64,000 nt of DNA from NCBI RefSeq assembly GCF_052324685.1, contig NC_135218.1, positions 14,981,858 through 15,045,857 on the forward strand, read 5' to 3'. The notes under the pieces were generated by a model that had not been told where the DNA came from, ran no database searches, and saw only the letters and a program-made list of their open reading frames with translations. Every line of letters begins with the position of its first letter. The stretch's first letter is position 1. Positions 1 to 20,717 of this stretch are shown in pieces. The stretch comes from Brachyhypopomus gauderio. Taxonomy: Eukaryota > Chordata > Actinopteri > Gymnotiformes > Hypopomidae. Position numbers and translations under genes: made by a program.

Positions 1-1245
1 CTTTTTGGATCTAGCCTTTTTATATTTTAGTGGAGCTACTATATCTAGAGCTGATCTGCAGGTATTCTCTAAGCAGTCGGTTAGACTATCTAACTCTCCT
101 GGATCGGATGACGAGTGGGCTAGAGCAGTTAAATCAAGGAGGGTTTCAATAAACTGTGTTGCTGTTGATGAATTTATCGAGCGCTTTATAACTACACTGC
201 CGATGAGACGGGCGGGTATTTATGTTAAGGTGAAGATCGAATTGGACTAAATAGTGATCAGAGATTGCTACGGTTTGCGGAAGTATATATTATCTACGTC
301 GATACCCAGCGTTAAGATTAGATCTAGGGTATGATTTCGATAATGTGTAGGTCCTACTACGTTTTGTATAATGCCGACAGAGTTCAATATAGAAGTAAAA
401 GCCCTTGTCAGTATGTTAAAGTCTCCTACCATTATTATTTTGTCACTACATACTGCTAAATTTGCTGCAAAATCAGTGAAATCGTTTAAGAAATCTGAGT
501 AAGGCCCTGGTGGTCTGTATACATTAGTTAGGGAAAATATATTAATTACATTAATAGACTGCATCTCAAATGAGTTTGAGATATCTAGGTATTTCTGATG
601 AATTTCTAAACAATCACGATAGATTATACATATTCCTCCTCCTCTGCCTGACAATCTAGGTCTACTATGTATATAACTATATCCCACAGGAGTGGCTTCG
701 TTTAAAGTTAAATAATCACCAGATTGAATCCACGTTTCAGTTAGACATAGAATATCAATATTCTGGTGAGTTATAAGTTCATTTACAAAAACTGCTTTTG
801 AGTTGAGTGATCGAATATTGATTAATCCGATTTTCAGATCGGTCATATAGGTAATAATTGGATGTGAAGTCTGAATATTAGTTAAAAACTTAGGACGGAC
901 TATTCTCTTATGATTTAGTTTAACCCGGGGCACAGACACAGTCTCAATCCTATGGGAACTTGGTGACGCCTCTAAGCAGCTCGCAGACAGACGGTTTAGC
1001 CCGTTAGTCTGCGGCCTGGTCGTGACTCTGGTTAGTCAGCAGCTCCTAGTACTACACTGCCCACTAACTAACAGACTACGGGCTATGCTGCAGGATAACA
1101 AGGCGGCGCCATCCCGGGTGGGGTGGACACCGTCCCTGCCTAAAAGACCAGGCTTGCCCTCGAACTCTTTCCAATTATTAATAAAGCCCACTTGATTTTC
1201 GGAGCACCACTTTGACATCCAGCGGTTTAGCGACGTGATGTAATA
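1..1245 (-). mobile_element. Degraded L2/CR1-type LINE: ORF1 esterase end plus ORF2 endonuclease
   Basis: The minus strand reads in LINE order. Positions 1240-1036 encode the C-terminus of an SGNH-esterase-like ORF1, with the [16 protein letters not shown] motif whose Asp and His would be catalytic. Positions 939-268 encode an apurinic-type endonuclease (LCLTETW, then VGDFNI). Positions 250-140 continue it in a shifted frame with SDHYLVQFDL, the usual end of the nuclease fold. A stop near 268 and in-frame stops below 140 show the copy is dead, and reverse transcriptase is absent because the window edge cuts it. Nuclease plus ORF1 esterase is known for fish L2/CR1 elements; the exact family is inferred. 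Confidence 0.8.
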
Positions 1246-1246
1246 G

Positions 1247-1372
1247 GCCCTGGCTAATGGGCCCTGGCTCACTGGACCTGGCTGACGGGCCCTGGCTCGC
1301 GGGCCCTGGCTCACGGGCCCTGACTGATGGGCCCTAGCTCACGGACCCTAGCTCACGGGCCCTGGCTCATGG
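1247..1372. repeat. GC-rich minisatellite, 14-15 bp unit
   Basis: About nine imperfect copies of a unit resembling gggccctggctcac run head to tail next to the LINE ORF1 end. Apparent reading frames here are only translations of the repeat. Confidence 0.8.
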
Positions 1373-3382
1373 GGCAGTCCTGGGGGCTGTTGCAGCTGCT
1401 GACAGAGCCCTCAGTGCAGGGTCGGCCACACAGCCCTATCGCTCTCCTCAGCCCTGCATCTGCACATGGGCTTAAGGCTGCATCGTTCACTGCAGTTTGC
1501 ATTAGATATAAAATTTTGATATTATTGTTACTTTCTTCTTATTTATATGATGTATTATCTTTATATAATTTATCCTCGTTATTTTGGATTCAGGGCCAAG
1601 AGTTCTAGAGTCAGAGCCCAGACTTAAATTAAAAGAATAAAATTCTAACTGAATTCAAGCTGAATTTTTTTAGCTAAATCCAGAAAACTGTAAAAGAAAT
1701 TCTGTTTTAGATGCATCATTTGTATTTCAAAACTGTTGCGTCCACATGCCAAAACAGGTTTTTCACCATTGTTGGCAAACAGCATATTCTTGACCTATAC
1801 TTAATTTTTCAAGCTTGTAAAAATATGCAAATATTGTGGCCTGGTTTGTAGCTCTAAATTTCCTGATCTTATGTATGAATAATTGTCCACTGGTAAAATT
1901 TTCTTCTTGCTAGAAATGGGTAAATGATATTACACAAAAACTGCAGTGAACAGGGAATCATTATAGTCGAGGTTACAGTTGACCCAGAATGGAGACAGAG
2001 TTAGTGTTGGGTGCTCATGGCAGCACAGAGGTGGGAGTGTCCAGGCTTCATTGGTCAGCCTGTCAAACACATGGCAGGCGTTTCCTAGGTTTCCTGGGGT
2101 CTATGAGAGGCTGTGACCTTGCTTTGAGTTTATTACTGAGCATAGCCAAAGGTCAGGCATGACTGTTTGCAGTGAATTTAGCCATCAGGCTGGAGTCTGT
2201 GGCTGGTGCATACCAGACATTTTGACAACAGGAAAGTACACTGAATTGGATTCTCTTTCTCTCATTTCTCCAGAGGCTCTGTGCGATTTCCAGATTCTTG
2301 TTGTCCAACTTGTAAGCCACTTGTTCCTCACACTCAGGGCAGTAGAGTTGCAGAGGGTAAATGAGGAATAGTGAGAAAGCCACAGGGCCACTGACACAGG
2401 GCCAATGTCACAGGGCCACTGACACAGGGCCACTGACACAGGGCCGGCAACCGTCTGTATGTTACAATAAAGAGTTTTGAGTTTTTATCGGATGCTCTCC
2501 ATGAGGATGGTAACCGTTCATAATTTTTCCATTGTTTTTAAACATACTTTTGATATGAGGCAGATCCCAATATGCTGTAATCTCAAGTTGCTGCACCATA
2601 TTTCCGCTGAAATTAAACTGAAAGGTTTTTTTCCAGCAGCAGGAAAAGTGCACTCCAGAATTTAGCAGCGCTGAGATACACTCTGGTGCCAACTTTCCCC
2701 TGTTTAAAATTCCCAAGCACTGTACTTATACCATACTACTCTTTTTCCCCTTGGAATGATAGAAAAGTTTGTCTTTTTATACTCAGGCCTTGTATTCTGT
2801 AAAGAGAAACAATATATAATCACTTACATAATCACCCACCTTTTCATTTTTATTGTTATTGTTTATTTTATGTGCTGGTTACAGGTGACGATTACAATGA
2901 CAGTACATGTGTATATGTTTCTGTCTGTATGAACATGCTTGTGCATACATGTCTATTATTGTGTCTGTATCTGTGCTAATGTGTGTGCAATGCAATGGAG
3001 CCAGTGGTTAGACAGCAAACACAGTAAAACAAATGAGCCTTTCACCAGGCCAGTGCATGGAAAAAAGCTGGCTTAGTGAGGGGGGGACACCTCCGTATCC
3101 ACACACACACACACACACATAGGGAGAGAGATAGAAAGAGAGGGTGAGGTAGAGGGAGAGGTAGGGCTAAGTCCACCTTCTCTCCTGACAATATTCGTAT
3201 TTTTCCACCTTTCTGAAGTTTGTGATATTTTTAGCTTTGGTAGCTAAATGCTAGCACTGCCCCTCTCTATTCCCTTGGGTCAGAGAGAGAGGGCAAGAAA
3301 ACACATACTGTGTAAACACAGATCCAAGCATGCAAGCTGTAGCACAGAGCCAAGTATAAGCCTTTTACACACCTCTTATCAG
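1373..3382. other. No gene seen; short simple repeats
   Basis: No exon with convincing splice sites or protein similarity is visible on either strand. The stretch holds a 15-16 bp tandem repeat (cacagggccactga, about five copies, 2381-2445) and a short CA tract (3099-3119). It lies 5' of the ddr2 exons, so untranslated 5' exons or promoter could be here unseen. Confidence 0.5.
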
Positions 3383-3450
3383 TCATAGTGTGGACATTCT
3401 TCCTTTATTATACTTCCTCTCGTTATTTAAAGCGTTAGTTCAAGCTTTTG
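3383..3450 (+). CDS. ddr2: Candidate ddr2 signal-peptide exon (no ATG seen)
   Basis: The frame reads VDILPLLYFLSLFKALVQAF and ends in phase 1 at a good donor (G|gtaaga). Joining it to the next ddr2 exon gives [15 protein letters not shown], the expected mature N-terminus. The hydrophobic stretch looks like a signal peptide. The codon where Met is expected is GTG (3390), and no in-frame ATG lies between it and the upstream stop at 3357. Either an upstream exon supplies the start through the AG at 3381-3382, or the base is a variant or sequence error, or this is not the exon. Confidence 0.3.
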
Positions 3451-3618
3451 GTAAGACATGGTTCTTTCTTGTGAGAGTGATTAAACTCTGTGGTGAGTCT
3501 GATTACTTTAGGTGTGCGGGAACATTATCACTGCAAGGACATGTTGCAACACCGGCTTCAGAATCATGCTGTCCTGGTCTCTGTTTCTGTGGTTACTTTA
3601 ATAAGTGTGGGATGCATG

Positions 3619-3623
<5 letters not shown>

Positions 3624-3708
<85 letters not shown>
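3624..3708. repeat. (CT)n microsatellite
   Basis: About 42 uninterrupted CT units. The poly-Leu-Ser and poly-Arg-Glu frames across it are artefacts. Confidence 0.98.
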
Positions 3709-3711
<3 letters not shown>

Positions 3712-3760
3712 GCGCTGTTATTAAAATAAGCAACAGACTGACACCAATCCGTTTCCATCC

Positions 3761-5117
3761 ATGGAGCAAGGAAAGTCAGGCAGGGCTGTGCAGACCCAGC
3801 TCACACTGCTGACTGTGTGCGCGGCCACTGAGTTCGTCGAAGAGGAGGGGGGTGTGGTGGAGCAGGGCGGGGCGCGCCAGGCGGCTCCCTCACATCTGGA
3901 AGAGGTTTTTGTTGGGGGGATTCAGCCCGTTTTGGACCATATCGGCCCGTCGCTGCCAAGGCCGAGAGCCTCTGAGGTTTCCCCCATCTTGACTTTTCAG
4001 CAAACATTTGGAGGAGTGCCGGAAAAAAAGAGAAAAGGAAGATAAAAAGGGCCTTCTGCACCCGCTCTGCTGATGCTGGCATGAACACAGAGGCTTTGCT
4101 GTGGAGATGGAGGGGCCACTCAGAGCAGCAGAGGCCAAACGCACTTCCGATTGCACTTTTAATGTCCAGCCCATGACACGCACACAGACACACACACACG
4201 CACGTACGTACGTACATACATAAACATACATATCACAGATTTTAATTTTCAGCTCCTAATAACCTTCCCATCAATGACATTTACTTCAGTGACTAATTAA
4301 TCATTTGTTTTCATCGGTACTCCAAGCATTCATGATGCTGTCCTATGGTGTCCAAGCATGACAGTGCAGGGCAATATCAGTGGAGGGCTTCGTGCCTCCC
4401 AACACAGCACGTGGGGTGAGTCTGAACGGGACATGTGGCACTGCTGCCTCTAGAAACCCTCCTGCTCTTTCTGTGCACCGTACTGTAATAATGCCGATCA
4501 AAGAATCGCCATCCTTTGTTTTTACAGCAAGTAGCATCCACGTGTAATGAAACCTTATTTCCAGCTCATAAAAGTTAACCATTAGCACACCCTGGAATCT
4601 CAGTGCTAGGACAGTTAACTACATGACAGAACAACCCAACAAACGGTGGAGGAAAAGGCAAGAGAGCTCGTTTTCATCACGTCCTTGTAAAGAAAATAAA
4701 AGGCCCGAGACCACACGGGAGCCGCGCAAAGCTCTGGCCAGGACCTCCAGACGAGCTTCGACGGTCTTTGGGCTAATTGTCTGTGCCAAAGTGTATGATC
4801 TATTTCCCCGCTACATTTGTGTAGCATAACCACATAGTTAGAGATGGGAGAAAAGGGTGTTGTTCAGTTTCACCTCCATCTACACCTACGCCTTTCCCTC
4901 AGTGCCGTGTCCTGCCTTACATGTTTGTTATTACTGCAGTTGTGATTTTGATTTCTGAACTCCGCTTCAGCTGGTTCGGAATATTTATTTAAAGACACCA
5001 TATTTTCTACATTATAGGAAGTGATGAATGATGCTTTGTAAGGACTGCCCTGGAGACTACACAGGGCTAATGTACTGGTTTGAAGAGGAGATTACAGGGC
5101 TCGTGTGTTTCCTATAG
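3761..5117. other. ddr2 5' region, no coding exon identified
   Basis: Apart from a short ACGT/CATA simple tract near 4195-4230 nothing recognisable is present. Several open frames exist but lack splice sites and known motifs. Confidence 0.4.
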
Positions 5118-14127
<9,010 letters not shown>

Positions 14128-14371
14128 TACCCTGCTCCTCTAAGCCCAGCACTGGCAGAGACATTTCAGTGTGCGCACAGGACTCCCGACACCCGGCCCC
14201 GTACAGTCCCACTGAAGGCTACCCAGAATTGCTATGCATTTCCCTTTTATACAGAATGGAACCTGGAAAAAGTAAAGCAAAAGTAAAGTGAAATTTATTA
14301 TATACATGAACTGCATCTATAATTTAGTGCCTTTGGCGGGCACATGGTAGAAGATCAGCAGGCTAAAGATA
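14128..14371 (+). other. ddr2 3' UTR, proximal part
   Basis: Sequence directly after the ddr2 stop. No poly(A) signal is seen before the Tc1 relic. The first good downstream AATAAA on the plus strand that could end a long 3' UTR is at 16839-16844, so the UTR may run through the transposon. Confidence 0.4.
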
Positions 14372-14425
14372 CAGTGATTGCGAAAGTATTCATACCCCTT
14401 GAATGTTTCCACATTTATCCATTTA

Positions 14426-14459
<34 letters not shown>

Positions 14460-15006
14460 TTGTGGTGTGTCTCTACCAGCTTTGCACATCTGGAGACTGA
14501 CATTTTTGCCCATTCTTTTGCTAAAAAGCTTAAGCTGAGTCTGATTGGATGGAGAACTTTGGTGAACAATTTTCAAGCCTTTTCAAGTGCTCTCCTTGCC
14601 TGGGCTGTCATTTCAGTTGGACGGTCACGTCTTGGTAGATTTGCGGTTGTGCTTTATGCCTTCCATCGTCGGATGATGGATTGAACAGTAGTCCATAGAT
14701 GATCATAGTTTGGGATGTTTCTTTATAACCTACCCTGCTTTATATCTCTACATTTCTTCTCTGGGTTTCATTTAGGGCTGTCAGAATACAGAGTGCTGAA
14801 TACAAACACAGGCCGCATTTTTGAGATTTTTATTTATTAACAATTTTGAACACTATGTATCGATTTCTTTTCACTTCATAATTGATTGCTACTTTGTGTT
14901 AGTCCTTCACATAAAATCACAACAAAATAAGTACTGTAGGTTTGTGAGTGTGACGTGGAAAAATGTGGAAAAGTTCAAGGGGTATGTATATTTTTGCAAG
15001 GCACTA
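14372..15006. mobile_element. Internally deleted Tc1/mariner transposon
   Basis: The left end reads cagtgattgcgaaagtattc and the right end is its imperfect reverse complement (gtatatttttgcaaggcac). Both sit in a TA context, giving terminal inverted repeats of roughly 40 bp. Between them lie two remnants of a Tc1 transposase on the minus strand (near 14460-14600 and 14580-14760) with the middle missing, so it is non-autonomous and dead. A poly-C run (about 14427-14459) sits just inside the left end. Confidence 0.85.
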
Positions 15007-16426
15007 TATATGTATGAGTGAGTTCAGCCACTTTTGGAAAGGAAACCTGACTTGTATTTCTAAATAGTTTATGCTGATGACATTTGAGGAGATTCGAACA
15101 ACAAATAGGATAAGAAGCGTAATGAATTTTGACACAGTTTAAAATTATATGTCTTTTCTGATACATTATTAGAGGACGGCTTGAATGTAAATAAAACAAA
15201 CTCTTTTTTAAATATCCAGATATTCACATATGTTAATAAGTGTGCCTCTTATTACTGTTACTATTGCTAATCAAAAGACTACATTATGGTGATTAAAGGA
15301 AATGTTTTTATTTAATTTGAACCAAAGAAACACTCTAGCAAATGGTGGAAGCACGCGCAGGCCTGTGACTAATGCCATAATTTCAAAGAAAATTAATTAT
15401 TATTTCAGAATTTAAAACACATTTTATTGACTGTTAAATCCATGTGACTTTAAAATTAGTTTAATTATGAAAATTATTCTGTTAATACAATTAGTACAAT
15501 ATGTTTTTGGATTTACTTTTTACTTTTTTTTTTACTTTTTAATTTTCTTCTGACTTCAACTTAACAATGACATCATATGCCAATTAATTCTTCTCATTGC
15601 TGCATTTCAAACACTTTACTTTTACAAACAGTATATGATTTTAACATTAAGACACATTAAGACAGGTGAACACTGGTGTATTCAGTTCTAAGTATTTTTT
15701 CACTGAGCATTCACATTTGATCAGTGCATAGTTTATTCATTTTCTGTCCTCTCTGATGTATGTGTTATTTGTGTTTTATGTGTTATTTTTATAATGCAGT
15801 AAAAACTAGGCATAGAAAATAATACATGAGTAATGTTATGTAAAAACAAAGGGTCAAGAAAAGGTCAAAATAAGCTATATTTGCTATAATGTATGTTTCT
15901 GAGCTAATTAGAAACAGTACATTGTTCTCATTACAAGCCCTGATGTAGGTTTAGCTAATGGATGTGTAAAAATAAGCTGAAGACTCTGAGTAGGTTGTTA
16001 ATTGGGATGCGAATAGTGCTGCACAGGTGAAAGTTCAGTTTGCTACTTACATAGACTTGAGTGCATTAATCCAAGTCTATGTAAAACTCTAGATTCATCT
16101 AGAGTCCAGTGTTTATACACCATGTCAATTGGTCTGTTGCTCATTGTAAGATATTGGTCTTTTTGTAGGTTGAAATATTTTGATGGTCACTGCTCTGCTA
16201 TGTGGGATGATATGACTATTGATGGTACTCTAGAGATACATTGCGTGTGTTATTTTTTAAGTAACATAAACCAGTTCACTTTTTATACCCTGGTACAGTG
16301 ACCTTTCATGTGGCAATTTGCCATTTAACTTTGTTAATATATTGTAGCTGGTCCCTCTTAATGCTGAGAGTAAAGCAGTAGTTATTTAACTAAATAAAGC
16401 ATGCCATTGTATCTTTGCCTACATGT
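15007..16426. other. AT-rich intergenic or ddr2 distal 3' UTR
   Basis: No coding exon, RNA gene or transposon end is recognisable. A short inverted motif (tagacttgagtgcattaatcc then ccaagtctat) occurs near 16050-16082. Confidence 0.4.
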
Positions 16427-16565
16427 TAGGAACTTGATTTTTACTTTATTGCATAATAGATGGAATACCATTGATAAAATCTCCTATTTCCCCTCGGGGA
16501 TCAATAAAGTATTCTGATTCTCATTTTGATATTTTGCCCAGATTATAAAAATGATTACAAAAAGA
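16427..16565 (+). repeat. Rex1-like LINE 3' tail, copy 2
   Basis: Same orientation and near-identical to 10219-10365, lacking that copy's poly-A expansion. The two copies flank the 3' half of ddr2. Confidence 0.7.
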
Positions 16566-17116
16566 TTACAACGTTGCAGAGATCACAACATACCTCAATA
16601 AAGTAAATAGCCCTTTTTAAATTCCAATGTGTTTTTGCTCGTTTAAATTCCTGCACTGTTTTGAAATATACTTTAAATCCACTATTTTTCTTTCTGGAAC
16701 TTTCCTTCTTTTCCTTCTGGAATTTTTTTTACCATAGTTGTAGTAAATTGACAAACCTTTTTTGTTGTTGTTTTATCCTAAAAGCATGGGTTTTACACCA
16801 GGATCATTCCTTCACAACTGTTGTATTATTATGTATGCAATAAACGTGCAGATATAGAGATTTGTATGTATAATAACTTTAGTTTGGTCTCTGTAATCGT
16901 TCTTTTGTATTCCTTCACCTGATGCAAAATCAATTGCTTGGGGTATATTTGGTTTAAATAACTATAAGTTTAAATAAAATTGAAATTAATTTCGAATGTG
17001 TTAATATGTCCATTCCTTCCATGTCCTCGGCGTGTTGTGTCGCTGTATCACTGTTGCACTGGCAGCTATCAAATTACAAACTCGTCCTCGCTCTGGGCTG
17101 ACTGAAGTGAGACATC

Positions 17117-17194
17117 ATTGGCCAATGCGAATATTACGTCAAATGAGGGTACATTTTGATTGGCAGATGTCGTCATGTCATCCAATCACGCCAT
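17117..17194 (+). promoter_or_regulatory. hsd17b7 promoter: CCAAT boxes with SRE-like site
   Basis: CCAAT or its reverse ATTGG occurs at 17117-17121, 17122-17126, 17159-17163 and 17182-17186. The last overlaps ATCACGCCAT (17185-17194), 8 of 10 bases like the sterol regulatory element ATCACCCCAC. NF-Y sites spaced beside an SRE are typical of SREBP-2 targets in cholesterol synthesis, and hsd17b7 belongs to that pathway. The block lies about 100-170 bp upstream of the ATG. Function is inferred. Confidence 0.55.
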
Positions 17195-17289
17195 AGAGGT
17201 GGTACAATGTACAAACAAGATAGCGAAATTCAGTTATAATTCACTTGTGTAACGTGACGTTATGAATTGGGTTAGCGGGGACAGATAGA

Positions 17290-17770
17290 ATGGGGAAAGT
17301 TGTATTGGTGACCGGTGCTAACAGGTAAAGACCGGCGTCTCTTTAACTTCTCTCTGAATATACCGTGCTGATTTAATTCATGTAAAGGCTTTCGAGAAAC
17401 TGCATAACAGGTTAATCTCACGAAACAGCCTAACTTTTATCTTGTTGCTAGTAGTCAAATATACAATTGTAATATACATACATACAGAGATTTACGTTAC
17501 GCAGTGTTAATTACCCATTTTCATATGGCGAAAGAAATCTAAAAATGTAACCAGCGTATTGCTGATTATGATGAGCGACCCCGATATTGTGTAATTGTGT
17601 ATCTCACAGAGAGCTTAACGTTTTAAATTTTAAAACATTTTTTGCCATTTAATAAAAAGCAAGTTTGGAAAGAAAAAAACTAAGAAAGGAAAGGGCTTTG
17701 GGCCGTATGTGTTTTAAAATTGGCATACAGTATCCCAGATCAGGCTCATATCCATACCATTATTAATACA

Positions 17771-17806
<36 letters not shown>

Positions 17807-17853
17807 CCGTGGGTGTGTGTGCGTGTGTGTGTGTGCATGTGTGTGTGCATGTG

Positions 17854-17907
<54 letters not shown>

Positions 17908-19778
17908 TGTGTAGTGGCATCGGCCTTGCCCTCTGTGAGCGCCTCCTGAGCCATGACGCTCTGCTGCAGTTGTGCTTGGCCTGCAGGAACATGGCGAGGG
18001 CTGAAGCAGCCAGGCATGCCTTGCTGACCTCTCACCCCCAGGCACACGTGTCCCTCATCCAGCTGGATGTTGGTTGTGTGCGCTCAGTCCTCAGAGCGGC
18101 CCAGGAGATCAGGCACAGGTAAAGATGATCCACGTTGTGCCATTTCCACACTGTACCTATCAACATTTGTTTTGTGTTAGCAATGTATATCATGGTGATC
18201 TTGAATGTATATTGAGATATTCTGACAAAAGATAATGGTAAAGTGAAATTTTATCATTTGGGCACCTCCCTGCTATTTGAAGTCTTAAATCAATTCCTTC
18301 AGATACAACAGGCTGGACTATCTCTTCCTCAATGCTGGAATCATGCCTAATCCACAGCTGGATCCCAAAGCTTTGTATAAAGGCTTGTTTTCTGGGTACA
18401 GGTCATATATATTTTTTCTGCATATGTATAAGTTCTATGTGATGTGTAGTACTGTATCATATAGGCCTACAGCTGTTGCTCATAGTCATAACCCTATTCT
18501 CTATGCATATCTATACCATCATAAACTATTGCATTTCTAATTGCTAATGTAGTGCTGACTTATGATTATGATTTGGCCACAGTCGTGCAATCCACATGTT
18601 TTCGACGGGGGAGGGTCTCCTGACTCAAAAAGACACACTCACCTCTGATGGTCTACAAGAAGTGTTTGCTACTAATCTCTTTGGCCACTTCCTACTGGTA
18701 AGCCGTTATCTGGGCAAGCTATTTAAATTCACCGCTTTAAATATCAATTCCAGGTCAAATTGTTCTTTACATCTATTTTATTGTATATCTGAAAACAATG
18801 TTTGAATGTTATGTGATATGTGCCAGGAAAATTTTGCACGACTAATCCATGTACTCATGTAAATTCAAAAGAACATTACACTGAAATGCACAGTGTCTCC
18901 TGATAGGCTACCTTATTAGTTAATAATGTGTAACAAGGTTTAGCATATTTCTAACTCTTCAGATGGCAGCTAACCTTTGAGCGCTCCTGGTGAATGCCTT
19001 AAAACATTAATTATGATGCTCACCTGGGACCTTTGCTCATCAAATTAAAAAACTCTAAATGGGACAGTGGTACAGGTAATGCTTCACCCCTTGGCTCTTT
19101 GTGCAGGGAAAGCTGAGGTGGGCATTAAAGTTGCAGTAGTGTCGTCTTGCAGGACCAAGGGATTCGTTTTCTGCTGGTGTAGCAGCAGAGCACAAGGACC
19201 ATGATGGTTCACGTTTCTGCCTATGCATTCTGCTGCCCTGTTGAAGTTCTCTGAAGGAGCTGAAGGAGGCCTGCATTTCTGTGTGAGGTGCCTCTCCACT
19301 GTGGCCATGAATCAAGCCCCTAGGGGGGTCTTCGGTCCCCTTTTTCGTAGGTGCGGGAGTTAGAGCCCTTGCTGTGCAGGCCAGGCTGCAGCTCTCAAGT
19401 GATCTGGACGTCCTCCAACAATGCCCGCCGATCAGCCTTCCGCCTGGACGACATGCAGCACAAGGGAGGTGTTGAACCCTACAGCTCCTCTAAGTACGCC
19501 TCCGACCTTCTGAGTCTAGCCCTGAACCGCCGCTACAACAACCAGGTAAGAGCAGCTCAGTGAGCCCGTGAAGGGCAGTGTTGATGACGTGCATGTAACA
19601 TATGATGAGCACACGTTAAGCATTCCCAAAGTTGCTACTCTGTCCTCCAGGGTCTGTACTCGTCAGTGATCTGCCCTGGACTGGTGATGACTAACCTCAC
19701 ATACGGCATCCTACCCTCTTTCTTTTGGACCCTTATCTTGCCTTTAATGTGGCTTGTGAGTTTTCAGTGCGTGTGTGT

Positions 19779-19811
<33 letters not shown>

Positions 19812-20717
19812 TATATATAGTCTATATATATATATAGTATATAATATTTATATACATACATATGTTTATACATTATATTTAATGATTATCTTTCAAAAAA
19901 ATTGTGTTTTCTTCTTTTACTTTCTGATCAGATCAGAATATTCACCAACACTTTCACCCTCACACCATACAATGGAGCTGAGGCTTTGGTATGTGCAACC
20001 TTTCAGTAGGCCTAGCTTAATTTTGTTTCACATTTGTAATGCAAAAATAGGGATGAAGGTGGATGTAATTGTACAATATCTTATATTTCTATGAATTAGG
20101 TCTAATCTAATTCTATCTGAATCTAAATGTTATGTTCTTAATCCATAGGTGAAAGTACTTACTCTATCCTCAGTTTGATATCTGAAGTTCAGTCTCTGCA
20201 TCAAGGTCATTACTTTTTTTATTCCAGTTTTGGCTGTTCATGCAGAAACCTGAGTCACTGGATCCAATGGTGAAATACCACAGTTTAACCTCTGGGCTGG
20301 GGAACAATTACACCCAGCCTCGCAAGGTCAGCACTGACAGCCACGATGTATCAACTTCACGCTTGCAGCACCTCAGCTTATTTCTATACATTTCAAATCA
20401 GTTGAGATATGATATACATGTAACCATTCAATTTTAATAGCTTATCATGAGGAAAATAATGACTGACATACTGGGCAGATCCTCTCAGTGTGATATTTTA
20501 TTGCTATTCATTAGGCTCCATTTGCCAATGTGAAGGATGCTAATATATACAGGTTCAACTTGAATTTTGTTTTTGCCCCTGTTTGCAGATGGATATTGAT
20601 GACAACGTGTCATCAGCCCTCTATGAGAAATTAATAGAGCTGGAATGTACTGTGCGGAAGAAACTGAAAGATGTGGACCTTGAACATTCAGCAGAAATCA
20701 CTCAAACAGAGGGGTGA
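17290..20717 (+). CDS. hsd17b7: 17-beta-hydroxysteroid dehydrogenase 7 / 3-keto-steroid reductase
   Basis: NADPH-dependent short-chain reductase. The family reduces the 3-keto group of sterol intermediates in the ER C4-demethylation complex and can convert estrone to estradiol. Exons: 17290-17324, 17915-18118, 18303-18395, 18583-18697, 19351-19545, 19651-19755, 19932-19988, 20228-20326, 20589-20717, giving 343 aa against 341 in human. The cofactor motif TGANSGIG spans the exon 1/2 junction. [11 protein letters not shown] and the catalytic YSSSK (exon 5) are intact. [16 protein letters not shown] is the hydrophobic membrane patch. All introns are GT-AG and all phases agree. Intron 1 ends in a long TG tract directly at the acceptor. 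Confidence 0.97.
17771..17913. repeat. (TG)n microsatellite abutting a splice acceptor
   Basis: About 140 bp of interrupted TG/CG repeats fill the end of hsd17b7 intron 1, where a pyrimidine tract would normally be. The acceptor AG at 17913-17914 follows directly. His-Thr and Val-Cys frames across it are artefacts. Confidence 0.97.
19772..19850. repeat. (GT)n and TA-rich simple repeat
   Basis: A GT tract followed by TATA-rich sequence in hsd17b7 intron 6, just after the donor at 19756. Confidence 0.9.

Noticed and set aside
2153..2716. Overlapping 60-84 codon frames on both strands
   Set aside because: No splice context, domain or start context; partly overlap a tandem repeat.
3390..4231. 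Open frames of 90-140 codons around the CT tract on both strands
   Set aside because: Low-complexity translations with no splice sites or known domains, apart from the candidate signal-peptide exon reported separately.
17714..18122. His/Thr- and Val/Cys-rich frames across the TG tract
   Set aside because: Pure translations of a microsatellite; only hsd17b7 exon 2 (17915-18118) is coding.
19055..19315. 74-86 codon minus-strand frames in hsd17b7 intron 4
   Set aside because: Intronic, two competing frames, no recognisable motif.
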